Shown here: one piece after another, positions 49,201 to 56,750 of the stretch
Numbering within the stretch: position 1 is the first letter of the stretch
Layout of the letters: each line of letters starts with the position of its first letter
Source of the DNA: Monodelphis domestica
Taxonomy: Eukaryota > Chordata > Mammalia > Didelphimorphia > Didelphidae
Reading direction: 5' to 3'
NCBI RefSeq assembly: GCF_027887165.1
Contig: NC_077230.1
Coordinates: forward strand, 38,081,351 to 38,145,350
Length of the DNA stretch: 64,000 nucleotides
Notes under the pieces: model-generated
Seen by the model: only the letters and a program-made list of their open reading frames with translations
Told to the model about the DNA's origin: nothing
Databases searched by the model: none
Program-made: the position numbers and the translations under genes

Positions 49201-52162
49201 GTGAAGATCATTAAAAACTCTATTGCCCAATTATATGGCAAAAAATATGCTAATATAGGTGATATAGATGAATGTTTACAAAAATATAAATTGCCTAGAT
49301 TAACATAAGAAGAAATAGAATTCTTAAATAATCCCATATCAGAAAAAGAAATTGAACAAGCCATCAAAGATCTCCTTAAGAAAAACATCCCTAGGGCCTG
49401 ATGAATTAACAAAGGAATTCTATCAAACATCAAAGAAAAGCTCAAAGTTCATTTGGAGAAGAATAAAAGATCAAGGATATCCAGGGAAATAATGAAAAAA
49501 AAACGCAAAGGAAGGTGGCCTTTGTAGTACCAGATCTCAAACTATACTATAAAGCAGTGGTCATCAAAACAATTTGGTAATGGCTAAGAGGCAGAAAGGA
49601 GGATCAGTGGAATAGACTTGGGATAAGTGACCTCAGCAAGACAGTCTATGACAAGCCGAAACATCATAGCTTTTGGGACAAAATGTAAAATAAATAATTT
49701 TGATTCCATCAAATTAAAAAAGTTTTGTACAAACAAAATCAATGCAACCAAAATTAGAAGGGAAGTAACAAATTGGGAAACAATCTTCATAACAAAATCT
49801 CTGACAAAGGGCTAATTACTCAAACTGACAAAGAACTAAATCAATTGTCCAAAAAAATCAAGCCATTCTATAATTAATAAATGAGCAAGGGACATGAATA
49901 GGCAATTTTCAGTCAAAGGAATCAAAACTATTAATAAGTACATGAAACAGTGTTCTAAATCTCTAATAATCAGAGAAATGCAAATCAAAACAACTCATCT
50001 CATACCTGGAAGATTGGCTAACATGACAGCAAAAGAAAGTAATGAATGATAGGGAGAAAGAAGGGGGTGTGGAAAAGTTGGGATATTTGCATTGCTGCCA
50101 GACTTGTGAATTGATCCAACCATTCTGGAGGGCCATTTGGAACTATGCTCAAAAGGGGCTAAAAGACTGTCTGCCCTTTGATTTAGCCATAACACTGCTG
50201 GGTTTGTACCTCAAAGAGATAATAAGGAAAAAGACATGTACACGAATATTCGTAGCTGCACTCTTTTTGGTGGCAAAAAATTGGAAAATGAGGGGATGCC
50301 CTTCAGTTGGGGAATGGCTGAACAAATTATGGTATATGTTGGTGATGGAATTACTATTGTGCTCAAAGGAATAATAAAATAGAGGAATTCCATGGATACT
50401 GGAACAGCCTCCAAGAAGTAATGCAGAGTGAAAGGAGCAGAACCAGGAGAACATTGTACACAGAGACTGATACACTGTGGTACAATCGAATGTAATGGAT
50501 TTTTCCATTAGTGGCAATGCAGTGATCCTGAAGAACCCAGAGGGATCTATGAGAAAGAACAGTATTCACATTCAGAAGAAAAACTGGGGGAGTAGAAACA
50601 CTGAAGAAAAACAACTGCTTGATTACATGGGTCTAGGGGGATATGTTTGGGGATGTCGACCATAAAGGAACATCCTAGTGCAAACATCAACAGCATGGAA
50701 ACAGGTTATGATCAAGAACACATGTAATACCCAGTGGAATTGCGCATCAGCAATGGGAAGGGCAGGCGCCGGGGAGGGGAGGGAGGGATAGTATATGATT
50801 TTTGTAACCAAGGATTAATGTTTGAAATTGACCAAATTAAAAAATAAATAAAATGAAATGAAATGAAAAAAAAAGAGTATGTGAGGCCACATTTGAATTA
50901 AGGACTTTTAAAAAAATTTAATTTGTTAGTCAATTTTTAGAACATTATTCCTTGGTTACAAGAATTATATTCTTCCCCTCCCTGCCCTCTCCCCACCCTT
51001 CCTGAATCTGTTGCTCAATTTCATTGGGTATTACATGTATCCTTGATCAGAACCAATTTCTATGTTGTTGGTGTTTGCATTATGATGATCATTTAGAGTC
51101 TACCTCCCCAGCCATATCTGAGTTAAGGACCTCTTGTTTCTAGGCCTAGCTCTCAATTTGCTAAGCCACCTGTCATTCTTTTTTAGAACTCTGTGCATTA
51201 AAAAAGAAAAAAAAAAACAAACCACTGGTAACCAGGAAAGCAGTTTTGTCGTTTTTGAACAGTCAGATTAATTTCACTGAAACAGATTAAAAAACATTAA
51301 TCATGGAAAATGGCAAAATTTCATTTCATTTATAGTAAATAGAATCTCATATTTTATAAGGCCTAAATTGTAAATCCTCGTTAGTATGATACCTTTGTCT
51401 TTGACTAGAGATACTTGATCCATGAAATATGATAACTTACTAGACAAAAAAAAATTCTACTTGGATTCATTTATTTCCTAAGAGAATAGAATTTTGAGGG
51501 TTTTTAAAGTATACTTTCTCTCATAACATGTTTCTAGGATTTTCCTAAAATATAGTATTTGATTTAAGTTCCTTTAAGCTGTAAATGTCTGATATTCTGA
51601 CCCTTCAATTTTAATTTAATTTTTAATTTTAAAAATAAATTATTAATACATTTAAGTATTGATTGATTTTATTATTCATTCTTTTACTTAAGTAAACAGG
51701 AATGTTTTAATTAATTTAATTTAATTTTCCATTTAATTTTTTTTTCAATTTGGGATTGTTTCAATAGCACAAGCATCATTGGACTCCCATCCAGATAAAT
51801 AACAATTAATGCATGAAATCCCAAAACGTTTCACAACGGCAAACTATTACGGTAGTTCCTTAATGTATTTTAGGATTGTACGATGTAATTTTTTACTTCA
51901 TCCAGACCTAGGGAATATTTTTCTATTGTTGGAAAATCTGTGTTCTTTAGAAATGATCCTATAGCAGCTTCATTTTCAGGTTCATTATGTAAAGAATTAG
52001 AAAATCTATTCATCTGAATAAGTAGATGCAAAGTTACACTTTTAATTTTTCTTTCCAAAGGAAATCGAAGTCAACAGGAAGAAAGACCGCCGGAAAATAC
52101 TTAAGGCTATTAAGAAAGTTAGAGATTTTTGGGAAAAAAATCATCATTTCGTCTTACTATAG
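22177..52162 (+). CDS. Gene B: neurabin-like PDZ-coiled coil-SAM protein (11 exons, 5' end not found)
   Basis: Exons: 22177-22295, 24334-24454, 26187-26294, 26774-26879, 28681-28763, 35168-35255, 37189-37399, 40830-40941, 41723-41819, 44616-44795 and 52061-52162. All junctions are AG/GT and all phases agree, giving 441 codons and a TAG at 52160-52162. Residues about 33-130 form a PDZ domain very like neurabin: VQNLDLF aligns with VEKLELF, FITEIIEGGAVHKLG with FVKTVTEGGAA..DG, VFDQIIKIGDINLIGLD with VNDQIVEVDGISLVGVT, and FQIEIGREPPEV with VRFVIGREKPGQ. Next come a charged helical part, an acidic linker, an FKKHDKQV basic part and a SAM domain. Known neurabins bind actin and PP1 through regions before the PDZ; those are not seen here. 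The intact frame argues for a working gene. The first base of exon 22177 completes a codon, so an upstream exon must exist. Confidence 0.85.
22555..24080 (+). mobile_element. LINE-1 3' fragment, sense, in gene B intron 1
   Basis: Starts within the end of ORF2 (LTIPDIKVYYYK.., matching L1 'lpDlklYYKA') and runs through typical marsupial L1 3' text. The text at 23870-24010 has the CATGATGAATA, ATGACTGCATATGTATAATC and ATCAAATTGCTTACC signature. It is 5'-truncated and full of stops. It lies wholly in the intron between exons 22177-22295 and 24334-24454. Confidence 0.7.
24334..24454 (+). CDS. Gene B exon: PDZ, first strands
   Basis: Acceptor TTTATAG, donor GTGAGT, 121 bp. With the incoming base it reads GDNELGLCTCIFFDPADEDG and on to FITEIIEGGAVHKLG. 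ELGLCT takes the place of the GLGI carboxylate-binding loop; EGGAVHKLG is the usual EGGAA..DG turn. Confidence 0.85.
26187..26294 (+). CDS. Gene B exon: PDZ, middle
   Basis: Acceptor ATTTTTCAG, donor GTAAGT, 108 bp. It reads IRVFDQIIKIGDINLIGLDE followed by AEIISTFKKMDDSPF. It matches the neurabin GRIQVNDQIVEVDGISLVGV stretch and the following helix. Confidence 0.88.
26774..26879 (+). CDS. Gene B exon: PDZ end and following helix
   Basis: Acceptor CCTAG, donor GTATTA, 106 bp, ending on a codon boundary. It reads IEIGREPPEVKSKLIELLEL then SEERKKYFMDSLIVQ. IGREPP corresponds to neurabin IGREKP, and the leucine/glutamate-rich run to the helix after the PDZ (ISQTLEQERRQREL). Confidence 0.87.
27430..28680. 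other. Gene B intron part with decayed repeats
   Basis: Pieces at 27480-27960 look like an old antisense LINE but cannot be assigned. At 28165-28290, CTGTAAGCCCCTGGAGG and CCCCAGGACAACACACAGG resemble the 3' tail of LINE-2/MIR elements. No exon recognised. Confidence 0.4.
28681..28763 (+). CDS. Gene B exon: short linker
   Basis: Acceptor CATTTAAAG, donor GTATAT (weak), 83 bp, phase 0 in. It reads EKIRDITIVRGQASICRSPR then VPWYWMA. Open and in phase with its neighbours, but it has no clear counterpart in classical neurabins. Confidence 0.65.
29125..29335 (-). repeat. tRNA-derived marsupial SINE, antisense
   Basis: Minus-strand copy of the family at 33519-33720, with CTATCCACTCAGCCAATTAG at the head end, CCAGATTTGAATGCAGGACC, CCCAGGGTCACATAGC and GTAAGAGCTAGGCA. 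The tail is T-rich near 29145-29160. Confidence 0.8.
29825..30085 (+). repeat. Second SINE family (MAR1-like), sense
   Basis: Diagnostic text: TTTTCTTGGCAAAAATACTA, GAGTGGTTTGCTATTTCC, GAGGAAACTGAGGCAAAC, AGTGACTTGCCTAGTG, then TGTGCCACCTACCT at the end. This fits the marsupial/monotreme MAR/MON-type CORE SINEs. Moderately diverged. Confidence 0.7.
30270..31020. mobile_element. Probable LTR fossil in gene B intron 5
   Basis: A moderately GC-rich block that is neither LINE nor SINE. Its texture is shared with the better-bounded LTR at 45334-46325 (an early TTTACAAA-A/G-rich stretch and repeated AGACTATCT motifs). The ends and family are not certain. Broken, no genes inside. Confidence 0.35.
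31563..31866 (+). mobile_element. Non-autonomous hAT element 1
   Basis: Ends are inverted: the left end reads CATGATGGTAAACCTATGG and the right end ..AAAAGGTTTGCCATCACTA, which reverse-complements to TAGTGATGGCAAACCTTTT. It is flanked by 8-bp target duplications, CCCTAGAG at 31555-31562 and TCCTAGAG at 31867-31874, as expected for hAT transposons. 304 bp, no transposase, so a MITE-like deletion form. Confidence 0.8.
31875..32089 (+). mobile_element. Non-autonomous hAT element 2, directly downstream
   Basis: Same family and orientation as element 1: left end TTGGTGAACCTATAGCAGG, right end AAAAGTTTTGCCATCACTG. It uses the right-hand target copy of element 1 as its own left one (TCCTAGAG, 31867-31874) and has CCCTGGAG at 32090-32097 on the right. 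215 bp; the inner CCTTCCCCTCTCC and CCTCCCCTGTCTG-type text is shared with element 1. Confidence 0.75.
32760..33190. other. GC-richer unassigned stretch
   Basis: Stands out by base composition from the AT-rich intron around it, and holds short open frames without recognisable protein. It ends near a T run at 33160-33171. It may be an unrecognised transposon or old retrocopy; nothing decisive seen. Confidence 0.3.
33519..33720 (+). mobile_element. Complete tRNA-derived SINE with perfect 20-bp target duplication
   Basis: Begins GGGGAAGCTGGGTAGCTCAG (tRNA-like, with A-box text). It continues with GGTTCAAATCTGG (B box), GTGTGACCATGGGCAAGTCA (CORE), CTTACCACTCTTCTGCC and GGTAAGGGTTT, and ends in an A tail. 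Flanked by AAGAATATGCAACAGGCTAG at 33499-33518 and again at 33721-33740, the mark of L1-driven insertion. The best-preserved copy in the window and the reference for the others. Confidence 0.95.
33782..34317. mobile_element. Probable solitary LTR fossil
   Basis: Starts TGTTATGGGG and ends ..ATTCTCAACA, so TG...CA ends. The GC content and AATTTATTAGTTTAGG-type text fit a marsupial endogenous-retrovirus LTR. No clear target duplication. No internal genes. Moderately young by its compact look. Confidence 0.45.
35168..35255 (+). CDS. Gene B exon: coiled-coil segment
   Basis: Acceptor TTCTTCCACAG, donor GTAAGA, 88 bp. It reads DLKFVIGALKILIEEDQGCR then KNIQAIFEQ. Partner of gene A exon 4440-4536. 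Confidence 0.75.
37189..37399 (+). CDS. Gene B exon: acidic linker
   Basis: Acceptor AATTTCAG, donor GTAAG, 211 bp (70 codons plus one base). Rich in E and K, with APEEELLLEQFKIKPKEIKN and then SPGQLLAQGDFNS. The gene A partner (5618-5750) lacks 26 codons in the middle. Likely a flexible or helical linker. Confidence 0.8.
38090..39590 (-). mobile_element. Antisense LINE-1 remnant in gene B, copy of 5975-7410
   Basis: Same insertion as the gene A L1: the T run, the ACATTTTAAAATTCAGAT junction and the antisense 3' text (near 38450-38650) match 5975-6520. It stops near 39590. The following sequence matches gene A 12545 onward, so about 5 kb present in A is missing in B. Confidence 0.7.
40540..40690 (+). 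repeat. MIR/CORE-type SINE, copy of 13470-13640
   Basis: Contains TTCATTTTGTAGGTGAGAAA and GAGGCCCGGAGA. Same site as in gene A, so older than the duplication. Confidence 0.55.
40830..40941 (+). CDS. Gene B exon: second acidic segment
   Basis: Acceptor TTTTCTTAG, donor GTAAG, 112 bp. It reads TPIKKEKEEDEIVVEEEIIS then TGKPTDGKAKKRFSWF. The gene A partner is 13740-13842. Confidence 0.8.
41723..41819 (+). CDS. Gene B exon: basic K/H segment
   Basis: Acceptor GATTCTAG, donor GTAAAT, 97 bp. It reads NIKECKLWNFFHFKKHDKQV then KNVHKWEEIDQE. Same size and phase as in gene A. Confidence 0.8.
41900..44510 (+). other. Insertion-rich intron part absent from gene A
   Basis: Gene A has only 176 bp between the K/H exon and the SAM exon. 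In gene B about 2.6 kb has been added between text matching A (GAGTGAGCTT.. on the left, GGTTATATTAACATA.. on the right). It holds an L1 3' end at 42490-43284 and unassigned repeat-like sequence (41900-42480 and 43650-44480), the latter with LTR-like GC content near 43970-44110. Confidence 0.55.
42490..43284 (+). mobile_element. LINE-1 3' end, sense
   Basis: Carries the L1 3' signature: GGAATTATGAGCAAAGGG, GATCCAGCAATACCACTGCT, AACAAATTGTGGTATATGTT, GGTGATGGAATACTATTG, then an A-rich end AAAAATAAAAAAAA. 5'-truncated. Same subfamily as 49990-50870 and 59600-60411, slightly more diverged. Confidence 0.8.
44616..44795 (+). CDS. Gene B exon: SAM domain, first part
   Basis: Acceptor CCTCTAG, donor GTAAGT, 180 bp (60 codons), phase 0. 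After VLDDYCPYSTEAPKTLP it reads TEWTNIEVGNWLWSIGMEEY and ends LLTLDNRSLK. This is helices 1-4 of a SAM domain. The intron before it is about 2.8 kb, against 176 bp in gene A, because of later insertions. Confidence 0.87.
45241..46441 (+). mobile_element. Sense SINE (split by an LTR), inserted into the older SINE
   Basis: Head GGGGAAGCTGGGTAGCTCAG to CCCAGCTGTGTG (45241-45333), then after the LTR ACCATGGGTAAGTCACTT to the A-rich tail (46332-46441). Its target duplication AGAGTATGTGAG is at 45229-45240 and again at 50874-50885, beyond the L1 that later entered at the tail. Confidence 0.85.
45334..46325. mobile_element. Solitary LTR fossil inside the SINE
   Basis: Starts TGACAAGG and ends GGTTTACA (TG...CA), about 990 bp. 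It is flanked by TGTGTG at 45328-45333 and CGTGTG at 46326-46331, close to a 6-bp target duplication. It lies exactly within the SINE CORE. An internal stretch of about 65-70 bp (the GCAGCCCTTCCTAAATCCTG text) is repeated in tandem at about 45900-46035. No genes inside; a retrovirus-like solitary LTR, younger than the SINE. Confidence 0.65.
46447..50867 (+). mobile_element. LINE-1 with 5' end, endonuclease and 3' end; RT core deleted
   Basis: Flanked by the target duplication AAAAAAAGAGT (46436-46446 and 50868-50878). The 5' leader is at 46447-47000. A long spacer follows at 47000-48000. ORF2 endonuclease begins near 48000 with ILTLNVNGM, CCLQETHLRR, then a long open stretch (ISDKAKVKIDLIKRD..., 48227-48562). 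Sequence jumps at about 49440-49500 from the start of the RT to the ORF2 end, so the RT catalytic core is missing. The 3' end runs to 50867 with an A-rich tail. No clear ORF1 product was read. Dead, but moderately young. Confidence 0.88.
50906..51119 (-). mobile_element. Short antisense LINE-1 3' end inside the same SINE
   Basis: Antisense of the L1 3' end seen at 60180-60400: CATTATTCCTTGGTTACAAG, ATTGGGTATTACATGTATCC, ATGTTGTTGGTGTTTGCAT. It is flanked by GAATTAAGGAC (50895-50905) and GAGTTAAGGAC (51120-51130), an 11-bp target duplication with one change. Strongly 5'-truncated. Confidence 0.8.
52061..52162 (+). CDS. Gene B last exon: SAM domain end and stop
   Basis: Acceptor TTTCCAAAG, phase 0, 102 bp including TAG. 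It reads EIEVNRKKDRRKILKAIKKV then RDFWEKNHHFVLL. The usual LGI/LGM before the last helix is replaced by EIEV. A run of seven A lies at 52134-52140. In the next frame a lysine-rich tail (GKKTQKLKDMAKMEKA) would follow, so a frame change may have shortened the C terminus. Confidence 0.82.
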   Translation, partial: EIEVNRKKDRRKILKAIKKVRDFWEKNHHFVLL

Positions 52163-52220
52163 AAATTGATGGAAAAAAGACACAGAAACTGAAAGATATG
52201 GCAAAAATGGAAAAAGCAAT

Positions 52221-54030
52221 TACTTTTGTTATATTTACTTTTCATCATTTTACTTCTATGTTACTTTTGTTATATGAACTTTTAAGGGATTTTACTTCCA
52301 TGTTATTTCTGTTATTATTAACTTTTAATCATTTCACTTCTATGTTACTTTTGTTATATGAACTTTAAAGGGATTTTACATCCATGTTACTTTTGTTATA
52401 TGAACTTTTAAGGGATTTTACTTCCATGTTATTTTTGTTATTATTAACTTTTAATCATTTCACTTTCATGTTACATATGTTATATGAACCTTTAAGGGAT
52501 TTTACTTCCATGTTACTTTTGTTATATAAAATTTTAAGGGATTTTACTTCATTTGTAACTTTTGTTATATTTACTTTTAAGGGATTTAACTTCTATGTTA
52601 CTTTTGTTATATGAACTTTTAAGGGATTTACTTCCATGTTACTTTTGTTATATGAACTTTTAAGGGATTTTACTTCCATGTTATTTTTGTTATTATTAAA
52701 TTTTAATCATTTCACTTCCATGTTACTTTTGTTATATGAACTTTTAATCATTTTGTTACTATTACTTTTATTATTATTATCTTTTAATCATTTCACTTCC
52801 ATGAAACTCTTGTTACATGAACTTTTAAGGGCTTTTACTTCCATGTAACTTTTGTTATATGAACTTTTAAGGGATTTTACTTCCATGTAACTTTTGTTAT
52901 ATTTACTTTTAAGGGATTTTACTTCCATGTTACTTTTGTTATATCACCTTTTAAGGGATTTTACTTCCATGTTATTTTTGTTATTATTAAATTTTAATCA
53001 TTTCACTTCCATGTTACTGTTGTTATATGAACTTTTAATCATTTTATTACTGTTACTTTTGCTATTATTAACTTTTAATCATTTCACTTTCATGTTACTT
53101 TTGTTATATGAACTTTTAAGGGATTTTATATCCATGTTACTTTTGTTATATGAACTTTTATCGGATTTTACCTCCATATAACTATTTTTATATGAACTTT
53201 TAATGGATTTTACTTCCATGTTACTTTTGTTATATGAACTTTTAAGGGATTTTATATCCATTTTACTTTTGTTATATGAACTTTTAAGGAATTTACTTCC
53301 ATGTTACTTTTGTTATATGAACTTTTAAGGCATTTTACTTCCATGTTACTTTTGTTATTATTAAGTTTTTAATCATTTCACTTCTATGTTACTTTTGTTA
53401 TATGAACTTTTAAGGGATTTTACTTCCATGTTACTTTTGTTATATTTACTTTTAAGGGATTTACTTCCATGTAACTTTTGTTATTATTAAGTTTTTAATC
53501 ATTTCACTTCCATGTTACTTTTGTTATATGAACTTTTAAGGAATTTACTTCCATGTTACTTTTGTTATATGAACTTTTAAGGAATTTACTTCCATGTTAC
53601 TTTTGTTATATGAACTTTTAATCATTTTATTGGTGTTACTTTTGCTATTATTTACTTTTAATCATTTCACTTTCATGTTACTTTTGTTATATGAACCTTT
53701 AGGGATTTTACTTCCATGTTCCTTTTGTTATATGCATGTTACTTTTGTTATTATTAACTTTTAATCATTTCACTTCTATATTACTTTTGTTATATGAACT
53801 TTTAATGGATTTTACTTCCATGTAACTTTTGTTATATGAACTTTTAATGGATTTTACTTCCATGTAACTTTTGTTATATGAACTTTTAAGGGATTTTACT
53901 TCCATGTTACTTTTGTTATATGAACTTTTAATCATTTTATTACTGTTACTTTTGTTATTATTAACTTTTAATCATTTCACTTCTATGTTTCTTTTGTTTT
54001 ATTATTAACTTTTAATTATTTCATTTTTAA
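52221..54030. repeat. 42-bp minisatellite directly after the gene B stop
   Basis: About 1.8 kb, near 43 units by length. Two unit types of 42 bp share the frame ACTTTTGTTAT...ACTTTTAA...TT.ACTTC.ATGTT: type X has TATGAACTTTTAAGGGATTT, type Y has TATTATTAACTTTTAATCAT. X-X-Y groups recur. Single-base changes separate units; the edges are more diverged. As 42 is a multiple of three, frames stay open in places: LLLLYELLRDFTSM-type on the plus strand and NMEVKSLKSSYNKS-type on the minus strand. These are by-products, not genes. In gene A the aligned place holds a single diverged unit-like stretch. Confidence 0.95.
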
Positions 54031-54990
54031 GTAAGTATTATTTTGATAGAGGATAATTTTTGCACAGGTTAATAATTGTTAGTATCATACATATAACATA
54101 TGAAAAAATGGTTATAATATGCACGTATACTTTTTTATAAGAACCAATATGGAATTTCCTCCATATGACCATACTGTAAAAAGCAATCATTCTAATCTAA
54201 CAAAATTTTTAGCCATTTTTCCTTTTCATCTTTTCATTGCCACTGCCACCAGCTTTAAAGAATCTGTCTCAAGTACTCTTTATTAGTTCATAATCCCAGA
54301 GAACTCAATAGGCTTTAGTCAAGCCCTCATGATGCTCTGTTACTTTTGTTTCAGAATCTATATATAAACAAAAGAAATGCATATAAAAATCAGTACATGT
54401 TATAGATTTCCTGTAAGGATACATATTGTTCATGAGAATCTCCTTATTACCTTACTTTTTTGTCATAATCCTCTCCAAATCATATTTTAAGAGCTACAAA
54501 GTATAGTTTTATATTCATCACTCTCTTATAGAATTTAGTTTAAATTTCTATCAAAGTATTTTAAATAACAATGAAAATAACTTCATAAAACTTTCCCCCT
54601 TAAAATTTCAGTTCATTCTCTCATAAAGGTATAAAAGCTCAGTGGAATAAGGATACCTCTTTAGGATTCATACATAGGCACAGGCAGCACTTATGCTTTG
54701 GGACATGGGTGAACAGAACACGTTGGAGGGCAATGAAATTAGAGCTAAGAGATATCCCAAAACTATCCTCAATAAGGACATTGTAACATGTAAGGCATCC
54801 ATTGATGTTAAGTGATCAGCCTAGATGTAATCATAAAACTGACTGGACAGGACCCTTCCTCCTGATAGGGAATATTTTAATATGGATACTTGCACACACA
54901 TATGTATTTCCATTTAAGTGTGTATACACATATATACAATAATCTATACTAAAAAATAAGCATCATATGAAACTGAGAAACACTAGCAGC
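54031..54990 (+). other. 3' flank of gene B
   Basis: Up to about 54545 it matches the gene A flank (16500-17165), for example CATAAT.CTCTCCAAATCAT at 54464-54484 and 17084-17103. The gene A AATAAA is not kept here. The rest shows no gene. Confidence 0.6.
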
Positions 54991-56750
54991 TATCCCAATA
55001 AATATAAGAGTAACGAAAAAATACCAACTCTCCTCAATACTATTTGAAATTTTTCTGGAAATACAATAGTAATAAGAAAGACAAATCCAGGACCTAAAGG
55101 GATGAAAACAGGAGTATATCTAGTTATTCTTATTTGCTTATAACTGACAGATGTCTTAGAAAATCCTAAAAAAATCAGGAGATATTGTAACTGAGATGAG
55201 AATTTATAGCAAATTTACATTCTACAAAGTAAACCCTCAAAAATCAATACTATTTCTATATAATAGCCACAAAGATTAAATGGGTAGTAATAGAGATAAA
55301 AATCACATTGTAAATAACTATAAATAGCTGCAAATAACATGTTAGGATCAAACTACTGAAATATACAAACTAATTTTATAAACAACATTATAAAGTGATC
55401 CTTGAGGAAGAAAAGAAAACTATAAATAGCTGGAGGGAATATTCATTATTCATGACTGGTGATCATAATTTAGGGCAAGTGTCAGTGCTACTGTGCTTAA
55501 CCAATTTCTAGTGCTATGTCAATCAAATTTTAAAGGTTACATTATGAAATTCAATAGAATTATAACAACTCAATTTAAAAAATATATATAAAGGGAAATA
55601 ATGAATGAAGACTGGGAAATATAAAGTCTGTTAATTAAATACTGAGTCCAGACTTCATACTGTTATAAGGAAGCAATCACCAAAGTCATACTCCAATGAT
55701 TAAAAAATTGAAAATTAAATTTTGTATATATAGTCAGTGAAGGGTGGTTTAGCATAAATGTTTGTTCTATTGTGACAAAGGCTTTTTTCTATATCAAAAA
55801 ATTATGTGGTTTAGGTCGTTTTTCTTTTCTATATGATTGTCTTTACTCTTTTCCTTATGTTAAACTATCTTTTGTATTCCCCCCATAAATCTAATTTTTT
55901 TAATCACAGATTGGTTTTTGGATCAATCACTGTATTTTGTTGACAGAATTTTACTAAAAATTGTTAAATTAAGTTTCATTAAAAGTCTGGACTTCTGTAA
56001 TTTTTCCTTCCCTTGTTTAGGTGTTAGGATTATAATTATTCAGTGAAATTTAATAGTGCTTTCTCAATGTTTTGAAAATATTTTATGTGTATAGTAATAC
56101 TATAATTATTCTTTGAAAGTTTGACTCAATTCAGGACTAGGAATTTTTCACCAATATCCCCTGAATTCCCACTTTGGCATGGCATTTCATTTATACTTTG
56201 ATTTCTTTCTCTCAATTGGATTATTAAAGAACTTTATATGGGATTCTGTTAGTTTGGATATTTAACATGCTCGAAGATTTTTCTCTATTTTGTATTTTCA
56301 GTTTTATCATCATAAAATCATATAAAGTTGGAAATTATTTGATTCCAGTTTTGTGTTTTATTATATTTTCTAGATTCTTAATTGGATTTTCTTCCATCTT
56401 TCTAATCATGTTGATGATTTGTCAAATTTGTTCATCTTTTTCAAAAAATCAACTTGTAGTTTTATGCATTATTTTCATCATTTGCAAAGTGGATTTTTTA
56501 CTTAGTTTTCTCTAATTTTTCATGGTTCATTTTTCTATATTTTCTATTTATTAGCTGCGTTTCAGATATTTTAGTATGTTATTTCATCCTTACAATTTCC
56601 AATTGCATTTCCTGTTTTACCTAAAAGTTTATCAATTAAAAAGTCATGTTGGTTTTCCAAGTTATGTCTCTTAAAATTGTTTTATGTTATTTCAAATTTT
56701 TTAAATTGTCTTTTTCCTATAAAATGTGGGAAATGAATAATAAACTCTTT
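54990..56750. mobile_element. Ancient LINE remnants, both orientations
   Basis: 54990-55700 reads in sense as decayed reverse transcriptase-like text (..IANLHSTKQTLKNQYYFYI.. type, with stops). 55740-56750 is T-rich antisense LINE text (for example AATCAACTTGTAGTTTTATG and CAAATTTGTTCATCTTT). Too decayed to name the family; L1-like is the best guess. Confidence 0.45.

Larger units (their letters stand above)
45085..51180 (-). repeat. Old antisense SINE split into three pieces by later insertions
   Basis: Pieces 45085-45240, 50886-50905 and 51131-51180 join to the same SINE that is intact in gene A (15350-15535): CTACCATTCCATCTTGGAAT.., then GGCCACATTTGAATTAAGGAC, then CTAGGCCTAGCTCTCAATTT with AAGCCACC. 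It was opened first by a sense SINE (which then took an LTR and an L1) and separately by an antisense L1 end. Confidence 0.75.

Noticed and set aside
5618-52162. Reading genes A and B as one gene with repeated exon blocks
   Set aside because: Gene A has its own stop and poly(A) signal after a complete SAM, and gene B begins anew with a PDZ; two tandem genes are simpler. Read-through splicing is kept only as a question.
52129-53261. Open frames with 14-residue repeats on both strands (LLLLYELLRDFTSM and NMEVKSLKSSYNKS types)
   Set aside because: They follow from the 42-bp period being a multiple of three; no start context, no homology, and they break with unit changes.
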